A stretch of 64,000 nucleotides of DNA, from the NCBI GenBank assembly GCA_025618425.1, contig CM046844.1, positions 18,036,911-18,100,910 on the forward strand. The letters run 5' to 3'. The notes under the pieces are model-generated. The model was not told the origin of the DNA, ran no database searches, and saw only the letters and a program-made list of their open reading frames with translations. The position numbers and the translations under genes were made by a program. Positions 12,515 to 25,217 of this stretch are shown piece after piece (position 1 is the stretch's first letter; each line of letters opens with the position of its first letter). This DNA is from Heliocidaris tuberculata (taxonomy: Eukaryota; Echinodermata; Echinoidea; Camarodonta; Echinometridae).

Positions 12515-13838
12515 TTAGGTGGTCTGTCGGTATCGACAGATCACCTCTTAATTTCGTACGAATTTTCTTTATTTATTTATTCTTTATTTTTATTTTTCTC
12601 CCCATTTCTTGTGACCGTGAGTTCTCAAAATCAACTGGATCAATTTTCTTCAAATTTTCGTCAGTTATCAGGCCTATCAAAGTCAAGTGCCCCTATCTTT
12701 TTCAAGGTCATCAGGTCATCGTGACGTCATCCAGGCGCCATTTTGTGAAATCACATTATCGATCATATCTTCATAACGAGTCATCAAAAATAAACCATAT
12801 TTGACACACATAAACTTCCGGTCATGGGTCAACATAAAATGTCAACAAAATCCGCACGCGCATCATGACGCGCACGTACGCGCGCGTCAAAATTTAGAAA
12901 TGCTCAAAATTACTTTTTAATCAAATTAGAGTATGGTTCAGGGCATTTTAAGCATTTCAAAATTTTCCGTCCGTGCGCGTCTACGCGCGCGTTATGCGCG
13001 TGCGCAGCGCGTACAGAACGTAAAAACGTCGTTTTTTTGCATGGTTTGTATTCCTGACACTATTCTTGACAATTTCAAACTATTTTCAGTCATTCTCGAC
13101 ATTCCATAATGCCACACGCGCGCGTCAAACTTTCAAATTCGCGTGCGCGCCAATGGGCAATATAATGTAAAAAGTGCTAAAAACATGCCTGTCTGGAATC
13201 AGCCACAGCTCGTCAGAATGCCTGGATACCCCCATATCTTATAACAACATGCACACCAAATATGGCTCAATTCGCTTTTTTTTTTTTTAAAGTGTAGACG
13301 TCGTTTTCTTGTCCATCTTTTCCTTAATTTCTCGACCATTCCGCCTTCTACAACCAAACCAATGGTGGAAACTTGAAGGAAATGCATGTCCATTTTACTT
13401 CCAACTCAAAGATTCGTCAAAAATCTTCCGTTTTTTCACCCATTGCCAGATGAAAAAACGGAAAATCTCATACTAATAACCCGACCACCACCCAACCCCC
13501 TTCTTTTTGTGGGGCCCATTAGTTGAAAACAGAACCTTCAATCTTTTTGAAATTTGGCACAGACATGAGGCTTGGTAGGACAATTATGTTGTGAAAATCA
13601 CAAGGTCAAGATTTCATTATAACTTTATCCAGGTGCCATTTTCTGAAAATCAACTTATGATCATGTATGTTCATAACGAAATGTCATTTCTGTGTCATAT
13701 TTCGCATGGTCAATTTCACTGTCATCACATATATGACCATCTTATCATCATTGTCGTCGACCCTATCATGTTTACTATCTTGCCCAATTATCATCATATC
13801 TTACAAAAAAATTGACCAGTTCAGGACAGACCACCTAA
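12515..13838. mobile_element. 1.3-kb element with 14-bp terminal inverted repeats
   Basis: TTAGGTGGTCTGTC at the left and GACAGACCACCTAA at the right are exact inverse complements. The left end is itself a hairpin (GGTGGTCTGTCG...CGACAGATCACC). The interior has two diverged copies of one module (12700-12840 and 13600-13720: AAGGTCA..., CCAGGYGCCATTTT, TTCATAACGA) and three CG-alternating clusters. No transposase frame is present, so it is a non-autonomous DNA element or a composite. The superfamily is not assigned. Confidence 0.6.
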
Positions 13839-13871
13839 TTCGTCTTCAGTGACGAATTAAAATTTCTAGTT

Positions 13872-14112
13872 ATTGTTATCATATTATTATTACATTATTA
13901 TTATTATTATTATTATCATTGTTATTGTTATTATTATTATTAGTAGTAGTAGTAGTATTATTATTACTACTACTACTACTACTACTACTATTATAATTAT
14001 TATTATTATTATTATAATTATTACTATTACTATTATTATTATTATCATCATTATCATTATTATTATTATTAGTAGTAGTAGTAGTAGTAGTAGTATTATT
14101 ATTATTATAATT
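13872..14112. repeat. compound ATT/AGT/ACT triplet microsatellite
   Basis: (ATT)n, (AGT)n and (ACT)n blocks alternate for about 240 bp. Both strands stay open in one frame and encode only Ile/Ser/Thr or Asn/Thr/Ser runs, so no gene is implied. AGT blocks facing ACT blocks can fold back on each other. Confidence 0.9.
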
Positions 14113-14118
14113 ATTGAA

Positions 14119-14301
14119 CACGATAAAAACTACTTTCGAAAAATAAACTCAAGACAATTTCAATAGCCCTGTCTATCACCTTTAGAAATGTGCGAACATT
14201 ACAATGGCGCATTACGTAATCCAAACAAGATTTCTATGGGCAGTACAATAGGCCTTTGATATTGCCCTTGAGTTTATTTTTCGAAAGTAGTTTTTATCGT
14301 G
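14119..14301. mobile_element. MITE with 35-bp perfect inverted repeats
   Basis: The arms at 14119-14153 and 14267-14301 (starting CACGATAAAAACTACTTTCG) are exact inverse complements, with weaker pairing continuing inward. The element is 183 bp, lacks any frame, and sits at the end of the triplet microsatellite. No target duplication can be read because the flanks are simple sequence. Confidence 0.75.
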
Positions 14302-15226
14302 CTATTAGTGTTATTGTTATTATATCATTATATCATTATCATTGTAGCTATTATAGTTGATGTTATTATTATTATCATTATTACTAGTAGTAGTATCAGA
14401 ATAATTATCATCAGTATTTAGTGTTACTTCTTACATTACGGTACGATCGACATTGACTAGCATATTCTGTCGGAGTAATAATCAGACTGTTTCACTTTGC
14501 ATCTCAATTTTCATCTTATACACTGTCAACAATACCCTGTGGCAAGGATAGATTTTAAATAAATGTTAAATATTTCCTACCTAATTATCACGTGATGACG
14601 AATACGAGGGAGATTTATCACGAAAGTACCCGCAGATTAGTTTTAACGCATACCATTCATTAGACGAAGGCATTAACTAGCACAAAGCCTCGCCTGAATA
14701 ATTATCGTTACTCAGGTAACAGAATATAGGTAATGGAGATGGACTTTTATTCGGAACTGAGCTTCGTATATTGCCTCATTGAAAAAAAAGGGTATTTAGG
14801 GGGAAATAGGAACATTTGGGGTGGACAGGAACTCCGCCCCCCAAGTAAAATTGAATAGAAAAAAATAAAAAGCTGATCAGATTGTCCACGCTTCTGACAT
14901 ATGTAAAAGGAGGAAATGCAGAAGTACCGGTTCCATTCAAAGTTTTACCCCCCCTTTTTTTTTGGGGGGGGGGGGGGTAGGGTTCACACTACTTCACTAA
15001 ATCTTACACCAATATAAAACATTACCAAAGCCTAACAAAAGAAAACAAAATATTTCTTACCAAATTACACTAAACTCATCAAAAATAATAATTCTGTTGA
15101 GAACCAACGCAGAGCAATAAAGAGTTTGGCGTCTTCTTTATTTTTTATTTAGCCATCTCTTCAGCGATATCCCTGAGTGACTGTCATTACTCAGTATTTA
15201 CGCCATAAAGCCCACGTTATCATTAC

Positions 15227-15386
15227 CAGTGGCGTAGCTACAGATGTTACAAGGGGGTGCGTGCCCCCAATCAATAGCGAAAAAAAAAGAAATAAAAGGA
15301 GACAAATTGGCTTTGTTAATATGCGTTTCATCCTATGGTCGAGTAAGACCGGTGCCCCATTCATGTCTGGACCCACGCCACACAAC
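15227..15386. mobile_element. degenerate hAT-like MITE of the CAGTGGCGTA family
   Basis: The left end CCAGTGGCGTAGCTAC matches the terminal sequence of the better preserved copies at 30286 and 34588. The right end (CCCACGCCACAC) is only a partial inverse match. The short open frames inside are chance. No clean 8-bp duplication is seen. Confidence 0.45.
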
Positions 15387-16584
15387 TAACATAACTATAC
15401 TATATACTATAAGTAGAGAATCGTATATGCACATTTTTGTATGTCTGTAATGAATCCGAGGGATGAGCTATTCTTAGCCTTTAAAAGGGAGTTTTAGTAA
15501 GCTTGACAATAAATCATCAACAAGTCATTGGAATATGTCACTGCGGAATTATAGTTTTCATATTTCAATGCAAAAGTGAAGGTGATAAAACAGAACTGAC
15601 ATATCAATCATTATTTACAGCAGAGTCTTAATAAAATCATGGCTATTCGCGGGCGAGCGCAGCGAGCGATGACAAGTTTAAAAATATTCATTTTGAACAG
15701 GAACATTATTTTTTAATGCGAGCACAGTCTATTGTTTTGTATTTTTAGTATATTTCAGATTGAATTCATTTCGTGGTCCTTCTCTTGGTGCATAAGGTTC
15801 CATCATGATTTTGTAAAATTTCATTTCATTTATAAAAAACATAAATCATAAATTTCATATCTATATGGCGCCGCCACTTTAGCGCTTAGTGTGCGCCGCT
15901 CGACCGCCACCCTCCCCCCCCCCATTTTGACCACATGGATTCGTAAGTGATAAACCATGAGGTTTTAATAACAGAAATTTGATGATTATTTAACTAATTG
16001 CAATAATTTCATCACTTAATTGAAAAGTCTTTTTTTTTCTCTCTCGTTGGAAGTTTGTCGGGGGGGGGGGGGCAAATTTTCCCCCTTGCCTCCTTCAAGC
16101 AGGCCATTGCTTCTTACTTACAATTCTCCATTCCTTAGAGATGCCTCTGTTTGTTTTAACGTTCAGAGGCTACCTATTAAAAGCCGAATTGCTATATCAT
16201 ACAAAATACCTGGCCTCTTTTCACACCTATGCTCTCCAGCGATCATCATCGCTTGGCCAATAATGACCGGGGCCATTTAATTTCATGCCGTATCTCCTGG
16301 GATGATTCCGTTGCCGTGGTAGCCGATATTCATCTATTAATTATCCTTTTCATTACTGAAGGTAACCGGATAGCTGTCCCCGCCAAAAGCTGAATTATTC
16401 ACAAGACGTACAAATTAGTTTTTTAATTATTGAAATTGTTATCTTAACCGAATCATTTGTACGTGAGTGCGGTCAGTAGTCCGTCCACAATCGCACCACT
16501 ATGGTTATTATTGTCGTCATACACGAGGGAATTCATTATTTTAGAGTAGCTCCTTATATACAATGGCATGGCACTCACGTAATA

Positions 16585-16668
16585 AGTGCAACAGATCTAT
16601 GACAAATGTGCTCTCAGCCAATCAAATACTCTGATTTCAGTAGCTTAAAACAGTCATTATTAGCCGTT
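16585..16668 (-). repeat. diverged inverted fragment of the 16.75-kb MITE
   Basis: GCAACAGATCTATGACAAAT and CTGATTTCAGTAGCTTAAAA match, in reverse complement, the interior of the element at 16750-16907. It is a partial older copy lying about 90 bp upstream of that element. Confidence 0.55.
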
Positions 16669-16717
16669 ATGCATTTCAGTATTTAGCACACAGTCAGTAA
16701 TAGATAAAAAGCGATTC

Positions 16718-17160
16718 GGGTTCGTATTCACAAAGATGGACTAAGTCAAACCTGGGCCCTGTTTCATAAAACCTGTTATGAATAACAAGTCGTAATGACT
16801 GTTATAAGCTACTGAAATCAGAGCATTTGATTGTCTGAAAGCAAATTTGTCATAGATCTGTTGCAATTGTTATTGATAAAAAAAATTGTATGAAACGGGA
16901 CCCTGGTGTAACTTAGTCACCCGATTTATAGAGCGCTAAGTGTCAAGCTCTTTATTTTGTACTAATTACTTGATTTCTGTATCAAAATGAATGAGTGAAA
17001 TGAATCCAGTCAGTATGGTCAGGATACGCAAACGAGAAATTGATTTCGTGTTGACAACTTGACTTAATTTTGTTACAGAATTAAAGGGGCTTTTTACGGG
17101 ATGAGGAGGTCGACAAATCAGTGGACTAAATCTTATACCCACTTAAACCTGAACTTAAGT
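16718..17160. mobile_element. degenerate GGCCCGTATTCTCG-type MITE, interrupted
   Basis: The start GGGTTCGTATTCACAAAG and the segments ACTAAGTCAAACC, TTTATAGAGCG, and GACAAATCAGTGGACTAAAT parallel the intact element at 18543-18855. The copy is old and split by the MITE at 16750-16907. The ends are approximate. Confidence 0.5.
16750..16907. mobile_element. MITE inserted in an older MITE
   Basis: The terminal inverted repeats are ACCTGGGCCCTGTTTCAT (16750-16767) and ATGAAACGGGACCCTGGT (16890-16907), matching at 15 of 18 positions. The element is 158 bp without a frame. The surrounding sequence reads as a different MITE on both sides, so this copy inserted into it. Confidence 0.65.
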
Positions 17161-17616
17161 CAGTACTCTTTTAAGAAATAATGCCTCTGTATTCTGACTG
17201 TCATGGTCATGTATTTTACTTCAAAATTTTGCATGAGTCGGATATCATCCATGTCAAAATGATGCGCGAAGTTCTTCACAGACATCATAATGTTTTTGCG
17301 TCGATGCACCACACGTATAACGCTGACGCAGAAAGCCACGGTTAGCATATGCGCATGATGAATGCAAGGTAATTTCACATTCTACATTCAGCAGCTGCCA
17401 AATTCAGATATAATCACGAATCTCTCTCTCTCTAAAGAAAGAGGTGGTGCGTTATGATTTAGAAAATGAAAGGATTCATCTATCGTAATATCGAAAAAAA
17501 AAACACACACACACAAAAAAAATGAAAAAATAACGGAATATCACCGCCGAATATTGATGCATAGCTATTTACTATATTCATCTATTACGTTTTTTAGTAT
17601 TATGCAACTCAGGTGA

Positions 17617-17668
17617 TTTGGAGCAAAAGCAAAAGCAAAAGCAAAAAAAAAAAAAAAAAGAAAAAAAA
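17617..17668. repeat. AGCAAA hexamer repeat and A run
   Basis: Four AGCAAA units run into a poly(A) stretch with a single G. Simple sequence only. Confidence 0.8.
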
Positions 17669-18295
17669 TCTTCCATGCAAAAAATCATTGCCAGGAAAAT
17701 GAATGAATATTGACAACGATCATTCTCGCTCTGATTTGTATTTCTCTCCCTTTTTTTTTCTTCAGATTTCCTGGTAAGCTTTCGTCTTGAGGCGATTTTC
17801 ATATTTCCCAACTTCGCGGTAATGTCTGTCATTCCATTGCAAAAGGGAACGTCTGACGAACGCTCAAATTAATTGTGCATTTTTCGTAAAATAACAGAAC
17901 GACACAATGGACATTAAACAAATCTTGGATTGCTCAAATTAAAAATAAAGGAACACAAAATAGACAGGATAGATATAATCTAGTATTAATGCTCAAATTT
18001 TGGTTCCGTTTTGACATGTTTTCCACAAATTGTTGAAATATTTTATATGTCGCTTGCTTTGTTTTGTCACAGTGTATGGCAGACTTCTCCTTTGCATTAG
18101 AAAATTCATCTTGCAGAGGATGCGGGATAAAAATCTGCGGGGGAAAATCGTTGTTGCCATGGCGACATTGTTCATCAAATTTGCACCATGGTAGAACGAG
18201 ACCTATAATGATACTGGTTAATAATGATAACCTGTGTCTTTTTAATTGGATGGAATTGCATGCATTTATAACTGATTATTTATTAGACGGAGAGG

Positions 18296-18340
18296 GTCAA
18301 AGATAGATAGAGAGAGGGAGAGAGAGAGAAAGAAAGGGGG

Positions 18341-18380
<40 letters not shown>

Positions 18381-18542
18381 GGGTGCGTAAAGATGACAAT
18401 ATGAAAAGAGATAAAAGAGCGAAGAGGAGATATACATTTTGTAGATTGAGAGGGAAAGAGAGAGAGTGAAAGCGAGAAGAGGATGAGAGAGATAGAGAGA
18501 AAAAATGAGACAGGATGATAAAGAGAAAGAGAGAGAGACAGA
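18296..18542. repeat. GA-rich microsatellite
   Basis: Long imperfect (GA)n, including an uninterrupted block at about 18344-18372. The MITE at 18543-18855 is inserted at its right edge, and GA sequence resumes on the other side. Confidence 0.85.
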
Positions 18543-18855
18543 GGCCCGTATTCTCGAAAGGCGCCTGACTTAATTGTGTAGATTTAGGCCACCGAATTAT
18601 GGAGAGCCAAATGTCACCCTCTTTTAATCCCACAAAATCACTATAGTTCCTGGACTAAATAAAAAATACAAAAACCGACGCGATGGAATTTGATTTCTAA
18701 TGTTCATTTCATGCCAGAAAACAATTTTGTTTCTTTATTTTGTTACATAAATTAAGTAATTTATACGGGACTTAGGGGTTGACAAATGGCCTTCCATAAA
18801 TCAGTGGCCTAAGTTAAGCCAGCCTAAACTTAGGCCACTTTCGAGAATACGGGCC
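18543..18855. mobile_element. MITE with 18-bp perfect inverted repeats
   Basis: GGCCCGTATTCTCGAAAG (18543-18560) and CTTTCGAGAATACGGGCC (18838-18855) are exact inverse complements. The element is 313 bp, AT-rich inside, without an ORF. GA repeat flanks both ends, so the target was a GA tract and the duplication cannot be delimited. Confidence 0.8.
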
Positions 18856-19130
18856 AGAGAGATAAGGAGAGAGTTAGAATTGAGATTGTTCTCATACAAA
18901 AGTCGTCATTCATTAACATAAACATGGTAAATAGCAATATTTGAATCGGTGATTGCTGTGAGACGTATAGTACACAGCAGAAGACATATATTGTGCCATT
19001 TTTTATGCATTAGAATAATGAAACGAATTATGTACCGGAAAACTGCAGGTAGGAATAAAGTCACCAAGGCCAACGTTGTTTAAAGATCGTTAAATTACAC
19101 CTTACAATATGCGCATTATTATAAGGTGAG

Positions 19131-19683
19131 TTAAAGGGAAAGTCCACCCTGATTACAAGTTGGTTTTAAAAGAAGCAGAAAATTAAAGAAAAAGATCATT
19201 AAATGTTTCAGCAAAATACGATAAAAAATAAGAAAGTTTATGAATTTTTGAAGTTGTAATCATTCAAACACAAATTGGCAACTCCGTGACGTATCTTGCG
19301 AGCTCCTCTCCCATTTGCCCTGTACACAAGAAATCATTAATTTCCATTTTCTCTAAAGTAAATATTCAATCATAGATGCACCTTAGACACAATCATTGCT
19401 CATATGTTTTTTACACAAATCTTGTATGAAACAAATCTATACTTTCATCAAAAAAATAAGAAAATGAAAAATTTATAAATTTTTTTGAACTGATCAAAAG
19501 GGAAAGGAGCTCGCTATAGCTACGTCATGGAGTTGTCAGTTTGTGTTTTATTGATTACAACTTCAAAAATTCATAACTTTCTAATGTTTTTATTTATTTT
19601 GCTCAAACTTTCACTAATCTGTTTCTCTCATTTTATTGCTTTTATTCAAATCAACTTAATACCAGAGTGGGCTTTCCCTTTAA
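19131..19683. mobile_element. fold-back MITE of the TTAAAGG family (copy 1)
   Basis: TTAAAGGGAAAGTCCACCCT at 19131 and its imperfect inverse CAGAGTGGGCTTTCCCTTTAA ending at 19683 bound a 553-bp element with long, diverged inverted arms. The arms carry the motif AAAGTTTATGAATTTTTGAA and its complement. No ORF of substance. Two related elements lie at 48875-49376 and 58862-59448. Confidence 0.75.
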
Positions 19684-20149
19684 GTTTGACCACAAAGCCC
19701 TTAAAATTGGAACGAGATAGAAAATTTATACTGTTATCACAATGGACGGGAAGACCATCTATTCATGTATGAAATTATACAGTAGCATATTATCTGGATT
19801 AAAGTTCATTATAGAGTATAATAAATTTAAATTAGAAAAAAGCAATATATAAAAAATCATTATCATAACTATGCAACACTAAGTATATACATCTTCTACT
19901 CAGCAAAGTTGTTTACGTGGAAATGTCTGTGTTTCAGAGACGGAAGAAAGCAAAGAACTGATTTTTGTTTATACAACGCTTTTAAAGATGGCAGATGATG
20001 AACCGCGCTGTGTTTTGAGTATACCTCTAAATGAGTCATACTTGTAGATATTGATGGGCATAGCGTACGACGACAGTTGTTGCCTGATCATATCACGTCC
20101 AGTCTCTGTGTGTGTCTCATTCCCGCCAAAAAGATATCACGACGACTCG

Positions 20150-20545
20150 TCAAAGATAAAGTTGAGTAGTCGTCAAAATATTATAGTCAGTGTGAAAGAA
20201 ACTGTCTGAAAGCAATTTGGAAAAGGTTGATTATGTAGTACATAATGATAATTGATGTACACTGTGAGGTTTTGTAATCAACAAAATAATAAGAAATTGA
20301 CCAAGTCTTGCTGAAAGTCGCGTGGACTGTTCACAAAAAATGTGTACATGGGACTACACATACAGTCCATGTGGCGTGGAAGTTTGGTCTAAACATTTCA
20401 GTTTTTTCTCGTCTTATTTCGAATATGAGGGCATTTTAAGAGTAATCCTTTTCAGGGGACATTTCTTCTGTGATACTCTTCCAAACTTACGTCAAAAGAA
20501 TGAGAAAACTCACAAATTATCTTTCACCTTTACCGGAGCTTAACA
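20150..20545 (+). repeat. dispersed repeat, copy A
   Basis: AAGATAAAGTTGA, GAAAGAAACTGTCTGAAAGC, TGGGACTACACATAC and GGGGACATTTCTTC occur in the same order in copies at 36445-36835 and 52128-52420, and in inverted form at 39795-40085. It is a middle-repetitive family of at least 350 bp with no coding potential and no visible terminal repeats. The class is unknown. Confidence 0.65.
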
Positions 20546-21289
20546 TTCTCTTTAAAGTTCACTTGGGTCAGAGACCTTTCTTTAATACGATCCATCTTCT
20601 GGTGAAAACCAATACCACTTGTATTCAAGACCGGCTCTAGTACACATGACAATGATTTGAAAATGAGCGTACACCTGACCTAAAGCTCAAATTAAACCAA
20701 CTGAGAATGAATCATCAACCGTCATAGTGCGGTGAAGCATTCGTCGTATAGGACAGGAAGTGCGCTTTGCCTATGAAGGCAATTTATACTGCACAGACTT
20801 CCACGCATGACGATGATGAATGTCGAAAATTACTGTGGCAAATGACGATAAAAACACATATACATGTATATTTTTAAAAAACATGTTCCTATATACATCT
20901 ACCTATTCTGCATGCTACGTAGGATGGTCACTAGAACAGAGTTAACTATACACTCTTATGGTTTGGGAAATATTAGATAAAATTTAACTTGGAAACACAT
21001 TCCTTCATCGTTTAGAAAGCCGAGCATGAGAGTGTTTTTGTGCCCAACTCAGTAACATTTCTTCCATTTTTCTTTTGTATGTCTTTTGTAAAGGATGACC
21101 AGAATGGGACTAAATATTCCGCACGCAGACATGAGACTGCTCAAAGTTAACAGGATTAGCAGGATATGGAGTCACTTTGTTCCATGTTTGGTGTTTTCTG
21201 AACCCTGTATCGTTTCTAATAATGATATAAGAAGTGTTTTCAAAGGAAACAAGTGGTTCTAGATAGGATCCGGAATACACATGCTATTG

Positions 21290-22455
21290 ATTTAAACGGT
21301 GGACCAGTATGAATTATGTTGGTCGCCTGCACTGGAAATATTCTTTCCTTTTTACGAGGGAACTTGTAACCAATTTTGAGTAATTTGGCGCAAGCTTGTC
21401 AACATGTATCCTTGCCCTGATACCATCGTATCTACTGTAGACCAATATGAAATACTTTGCCTGAACTGGTAATTTGTTGTTGTTGTTGTTTTTTTTTTGA
21501 CCTATATAGAGGGAACAGGTAACCCATTTTGAGTAATTTGGTGCAAGCTAATTGTCAACATTATATCCATGCCCTGATATCTACTGTAGATCAGTATGAA
21601 TTATGTTGCCTGCACTGGGAGTATGTTGCCATTTTCAAGTTCTTTCATAGAGGGAACTTGTAGCCCTTTAAAAAAAAATGTAAATTGGCGCATGCTTGTC
21701 AATATGTAACCTTGTCCTAATACCATCATTTCTTCCAACTATATAGATCCGTTTGAATTATTTTGCCTGCACTGGGAATATGTTGCCATTTTTCTTTCCT
21801 AGAGGGAACTTGTAGCCCTTAAAAAATGTAAATTGGCGCAAGCTTGTCAACATGTATCCTTGTCCTAGTATCAGCATATCTCCATACTGAAGATCAGTAT
21901 GAATTATATTGCCTGCACTGGGAATATGTTGTCATTTTGCTTTCATAGAGGAAACTTTTAACCCTTTGAAAAAATGTAAGTTAGCGAAAGCCTGTCAAGA
22001 TATATCCTTGCCCTGATATAATTCATATCTCCGACTGTAGATCAATATGAATTATGTCACCTGCACTGGAAATATTCTTTTCTTTTAACGAGGGAACTTG
22101 TAGCCATTTTTTTTTTTTAGTAATTTGGTGCAAGCTTGTCAACATTATATCCATGCCCTAATATCATCTATCTCTGCTGTAGATTAATATGAATTATGTT
22201 GCCTGCATTGGAAACATGTCTTTTTTTTTAAATTCCTTATAGAGGGAACTTGCATTATTGAGTAATTTGGCTCATGCTTGTCAACATCTACCCTTGACCT
22301 GATATCATATCTCAAACTGTATATCTGTATGAATTATGTTGTCTGCTCTGATTTTTTTTCTTTGCTTTTTAAAGATGGAACTTGTAGCCCTTTTTGCGTT
22401 ATTTGTCGCAAGCTTGGCGCATGTATATCCTTTCCCTGGTATCATCATATCTCGA
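21290..22455 (+). repeat. satellite: eight tandem units of about 137-157 bp
   Basis: Units begin near 21303, 21444, 21592, 21749, 21894, 22044, 22185 and 22322. Each contains CAGTATGAATTATGTTGCCT or a variant, CTGCACTGGGAATATG, GAGGGAACTTGTAGCC, and GCAAGCTTGTCAACATGTAT. Copies differ by point changes and small indels, so the array is old. No coding potential. Confidence 0.85.
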
Positions 22456-22459
22456 TTCT

Positions 22460-24650
22460 TGATGCCATGTGACAGCCGTTGTCATATGAAAAGTAATATC
22501 CGGCTACTGGCATGAAGGTTTTCATCATGTGAACGGCCTTACCCTAGCAGAATGCAATATAGCCTCGATAATGGCATGAGAAGCACACTGTATCATGTGT
22601 CGTTAGCCTCCCGATCGTTAGTAGAGATAATGCAGGTTATATTTCATTCTGTGGAATGACGTATAGAAGCATAGCCTTCTCTGCCTCAGAGTGTGACATA
22701 CTATATTGGATTCCTCTCTTATTAAACCCATTTATTTAGTTGTTTATTTATTTATTTAGTAATCTATTTAATCATTGATTTATCTATTTATTAATTTCAC
22801 ATATTTATCCATATTATTCTATTCAGGTTAAAGATTCATGGACAATCAAATGAAACAGTGCAGATAAAAGCGGTTATGTGCATGGGCCCTATCTTATAAA
22901 GAATTTTGATTGATTCGAAATGATCATAATTTAATATCAGTCGCAAGCGTGTATCTAAGAGATCGGAGATGGTAAATATGCGATTTAACGAATGCTTTTT
23001 CTTAACATCAGCGTTAGATTTCAACGTATTTAACGCCATTTAGTCCCTTGGCAATATAGGGAGTTATCCTGGTGGAAAATAATATATGTTTTCTAGTATT
23101 AAGTTTGTATAAAATATCAAAGATGTCAGTGCATTCTTAGTGTCTTAATGTTCCTATTGACATGTAGGCTACGACGTTATATAAGGACATTATTTATTGT
23201 GAAAGGTGGTGTACACATTTGGAAGAGGAAATGATAAACAGCAAACTTTTTGATGTTTTAGTGTTTTTATTGTATCACGATTATGTACTCTCCGCGGAAT
23301 GACCAAAAATTACTTTCTCAAGATATTGTACAAATTTTGAAACTCTTTAAAATGCCTTCTTGAAGAGTTTTATGTATCTCTGTTGTTTTTTTTTAAAATT
23401 CAAATTCTATCCCAGGTATTGGTCTTCTGATTAAAAAGAACTTTACATTTCGCCGTACCTTCTTCTTTAATTTATCATCTTGTGAAGTCCTCTCCAATCC
23501 AAACATACATGACCCAGACATATCTTGACTTGAGACCGCCTAGCAGACAAGCGATCATATACAAAGCGGTAAATTTGCTTGGATAAATGTCAAATAGCAT
23601 GGAGAATCAAAGTGTAAACAGAGATATGACTGATGAAAGACATCATATGAAGCCTGATAAGTTTCTCTAAACATTACCATCTCGGCAGACGTCACAGTAA
23701 TAACGTGGACAAATATTAACTCAGACAAGATCAGCATTTTCCAAAAACTGGTTTCCTCATATAAATGTGTTCGTACGTTTGAAGAGCTCGACGGAACCCG
23801 CAGCGGAGTAATATTCATTTTATATAATTTGTGAAAGAGGGGGAGTCCCTAAAGTGTAGGTGGATCATAGAAATGAAGCGAGAGCTGGAGAGAAAAATCT
23901 TGTACGTGAGGCCTTGTTATTCACTAGAAATGACGAATCGCAAATCGATAAGATTGAATTTAAATAGAATAAAGAATATAATAGATATACCGTTAACTCG
24001 GAAAGGAAGTCTAAAGTTTTCAGTTTTATACAGAATTTTCCTCCCAACGGAACATACAAAAAATCTCCATCACCAATTAAAACAAAACAAAAACAAAAAC
24101 AAAAACCTCCACCGAAATATGCAATCACAAATTCAAGGCCATTCTTTGGCAAGTTGCATATCTATAATGATTTGCCAAAGTCTGATTTTTTGAGTTATAT
24201 TTCTTACTGTAAATCTGGTCAAGCTGTCATCTTTGGGGACCCTTTTTTTGTTTAAATTCCAAATTTTTCCTTTGACAGTATTCTGTAATAGATAAGTGCA
24301 AATATCAAGCACGGGGCATTTTTTCTTTCTTCAATTGCAGTGCTAGAAAATACCTGATTATGTCGTCTCGGAAATTATTGATGACACTATCGTCTATGAC
24401 TTGGATGGAAGCCAAGATCCCCCTTTTCTCTAATAGATTAAGAAATTAGCCGCTCGAGGGATTCCAGAATGTTTAAAACATTGTACTCCCAAATCCGTGA
24501 TTTCATCCCTATCTATCAACATATTTATGTAGGTGGAATGATTAAGTGTCAATTGAGTGATCCGGTTGAATGCGGTTTGAGTACAAGAACTAAGGGGAAG
24601 GGTTCCCCGTCAGAAGGTGGATTTTGTTTGTCAAAAAGTAAGTAAGCTAG
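22460..24650. other. intron stretch without a recognised element
   Basis: Contains an ATTT-rich patch (about 22732-22800), a MITE-end-like GGGCCCTATCTTATAAAG at 22885, and an AAAACA repeat near 24075-24105. The two overlapping frames at 23831-24193 and 23865-24152 on opposite strands resemble no known protein. Nothing else is supportable. Confidence 0.4.
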
Positions 24651-24654
24651 TGAG

Positions 24655-24655
24655 A

Positions 24656-24704
<49 letters not shown>

Positions 24705-24946
24705 GGTGGAAAAGGAGGTGAGGAAGAGATAAAAAGGGAGAAATAAAGAGAATAAGAGGGAAGTGTCGAGAACGAAAGAGAGAGAGAGAGAGAGGAAGAG
24801 AGAAAGAGAGAGAGAGAAATGAGGGAGAGTTGTAGGTGACAATGAAGAGAAAATATGAGGTAGACAGGAAGGTTTGAGCCATTTGAGACAGAAAGGAGAG
24901 GTAGAGAGAGAGGTAGAGAGAGGGACACACACTAACACACGCACAC

Positions 24947-24985
<39 letters not shown>

Positions 24986-24998
24986 CACACACACATGG
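24655..24998. repeat. GA, G-run and (CA)n microsatellite complex
   Basis: (GA)n with a run of about 13 G, more GA, then a CA tract with a few CG interruptions (about 24925-24995). It gives several spurious Ser/Leu- or Cys/Val-rich frames on the minus strand. Confidence 0.9.
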
Positions 24999-25193
24999 AA
25001 AGAAAGAGATAACAGAATGCACCCCCCCCCCCCTTTAGAAAAAAATAACGAGGGAGAGGAAAAGGAGAAAACAATAACGAAGTGGCTGGGGGGGGGGGGA
25101 GGGAGGCTAGAAAAATGATGCAAGAAATAGTAAGAAGCTAAAAGAAGGTGACCTATGATAATGAGAAGGTCATGATGATGGTGACTGGACCAA

Positions 25194-25217
25194 GAAGAAG
25201 AAGAAGAAGAAGAAGAT
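25194..25217. repeat. (AAG)n microsatellite
   Basis: About seven AAG units. Spurious poly-Arg and poly-Lys frames lie over it. Confidence 0.85.

Noticed and set aside
13873..14166. Ile/Ser/Thr-rich 97-residue frame
   Set aside because: It is a translation of an ATT/AGT/ACT microsatellite.
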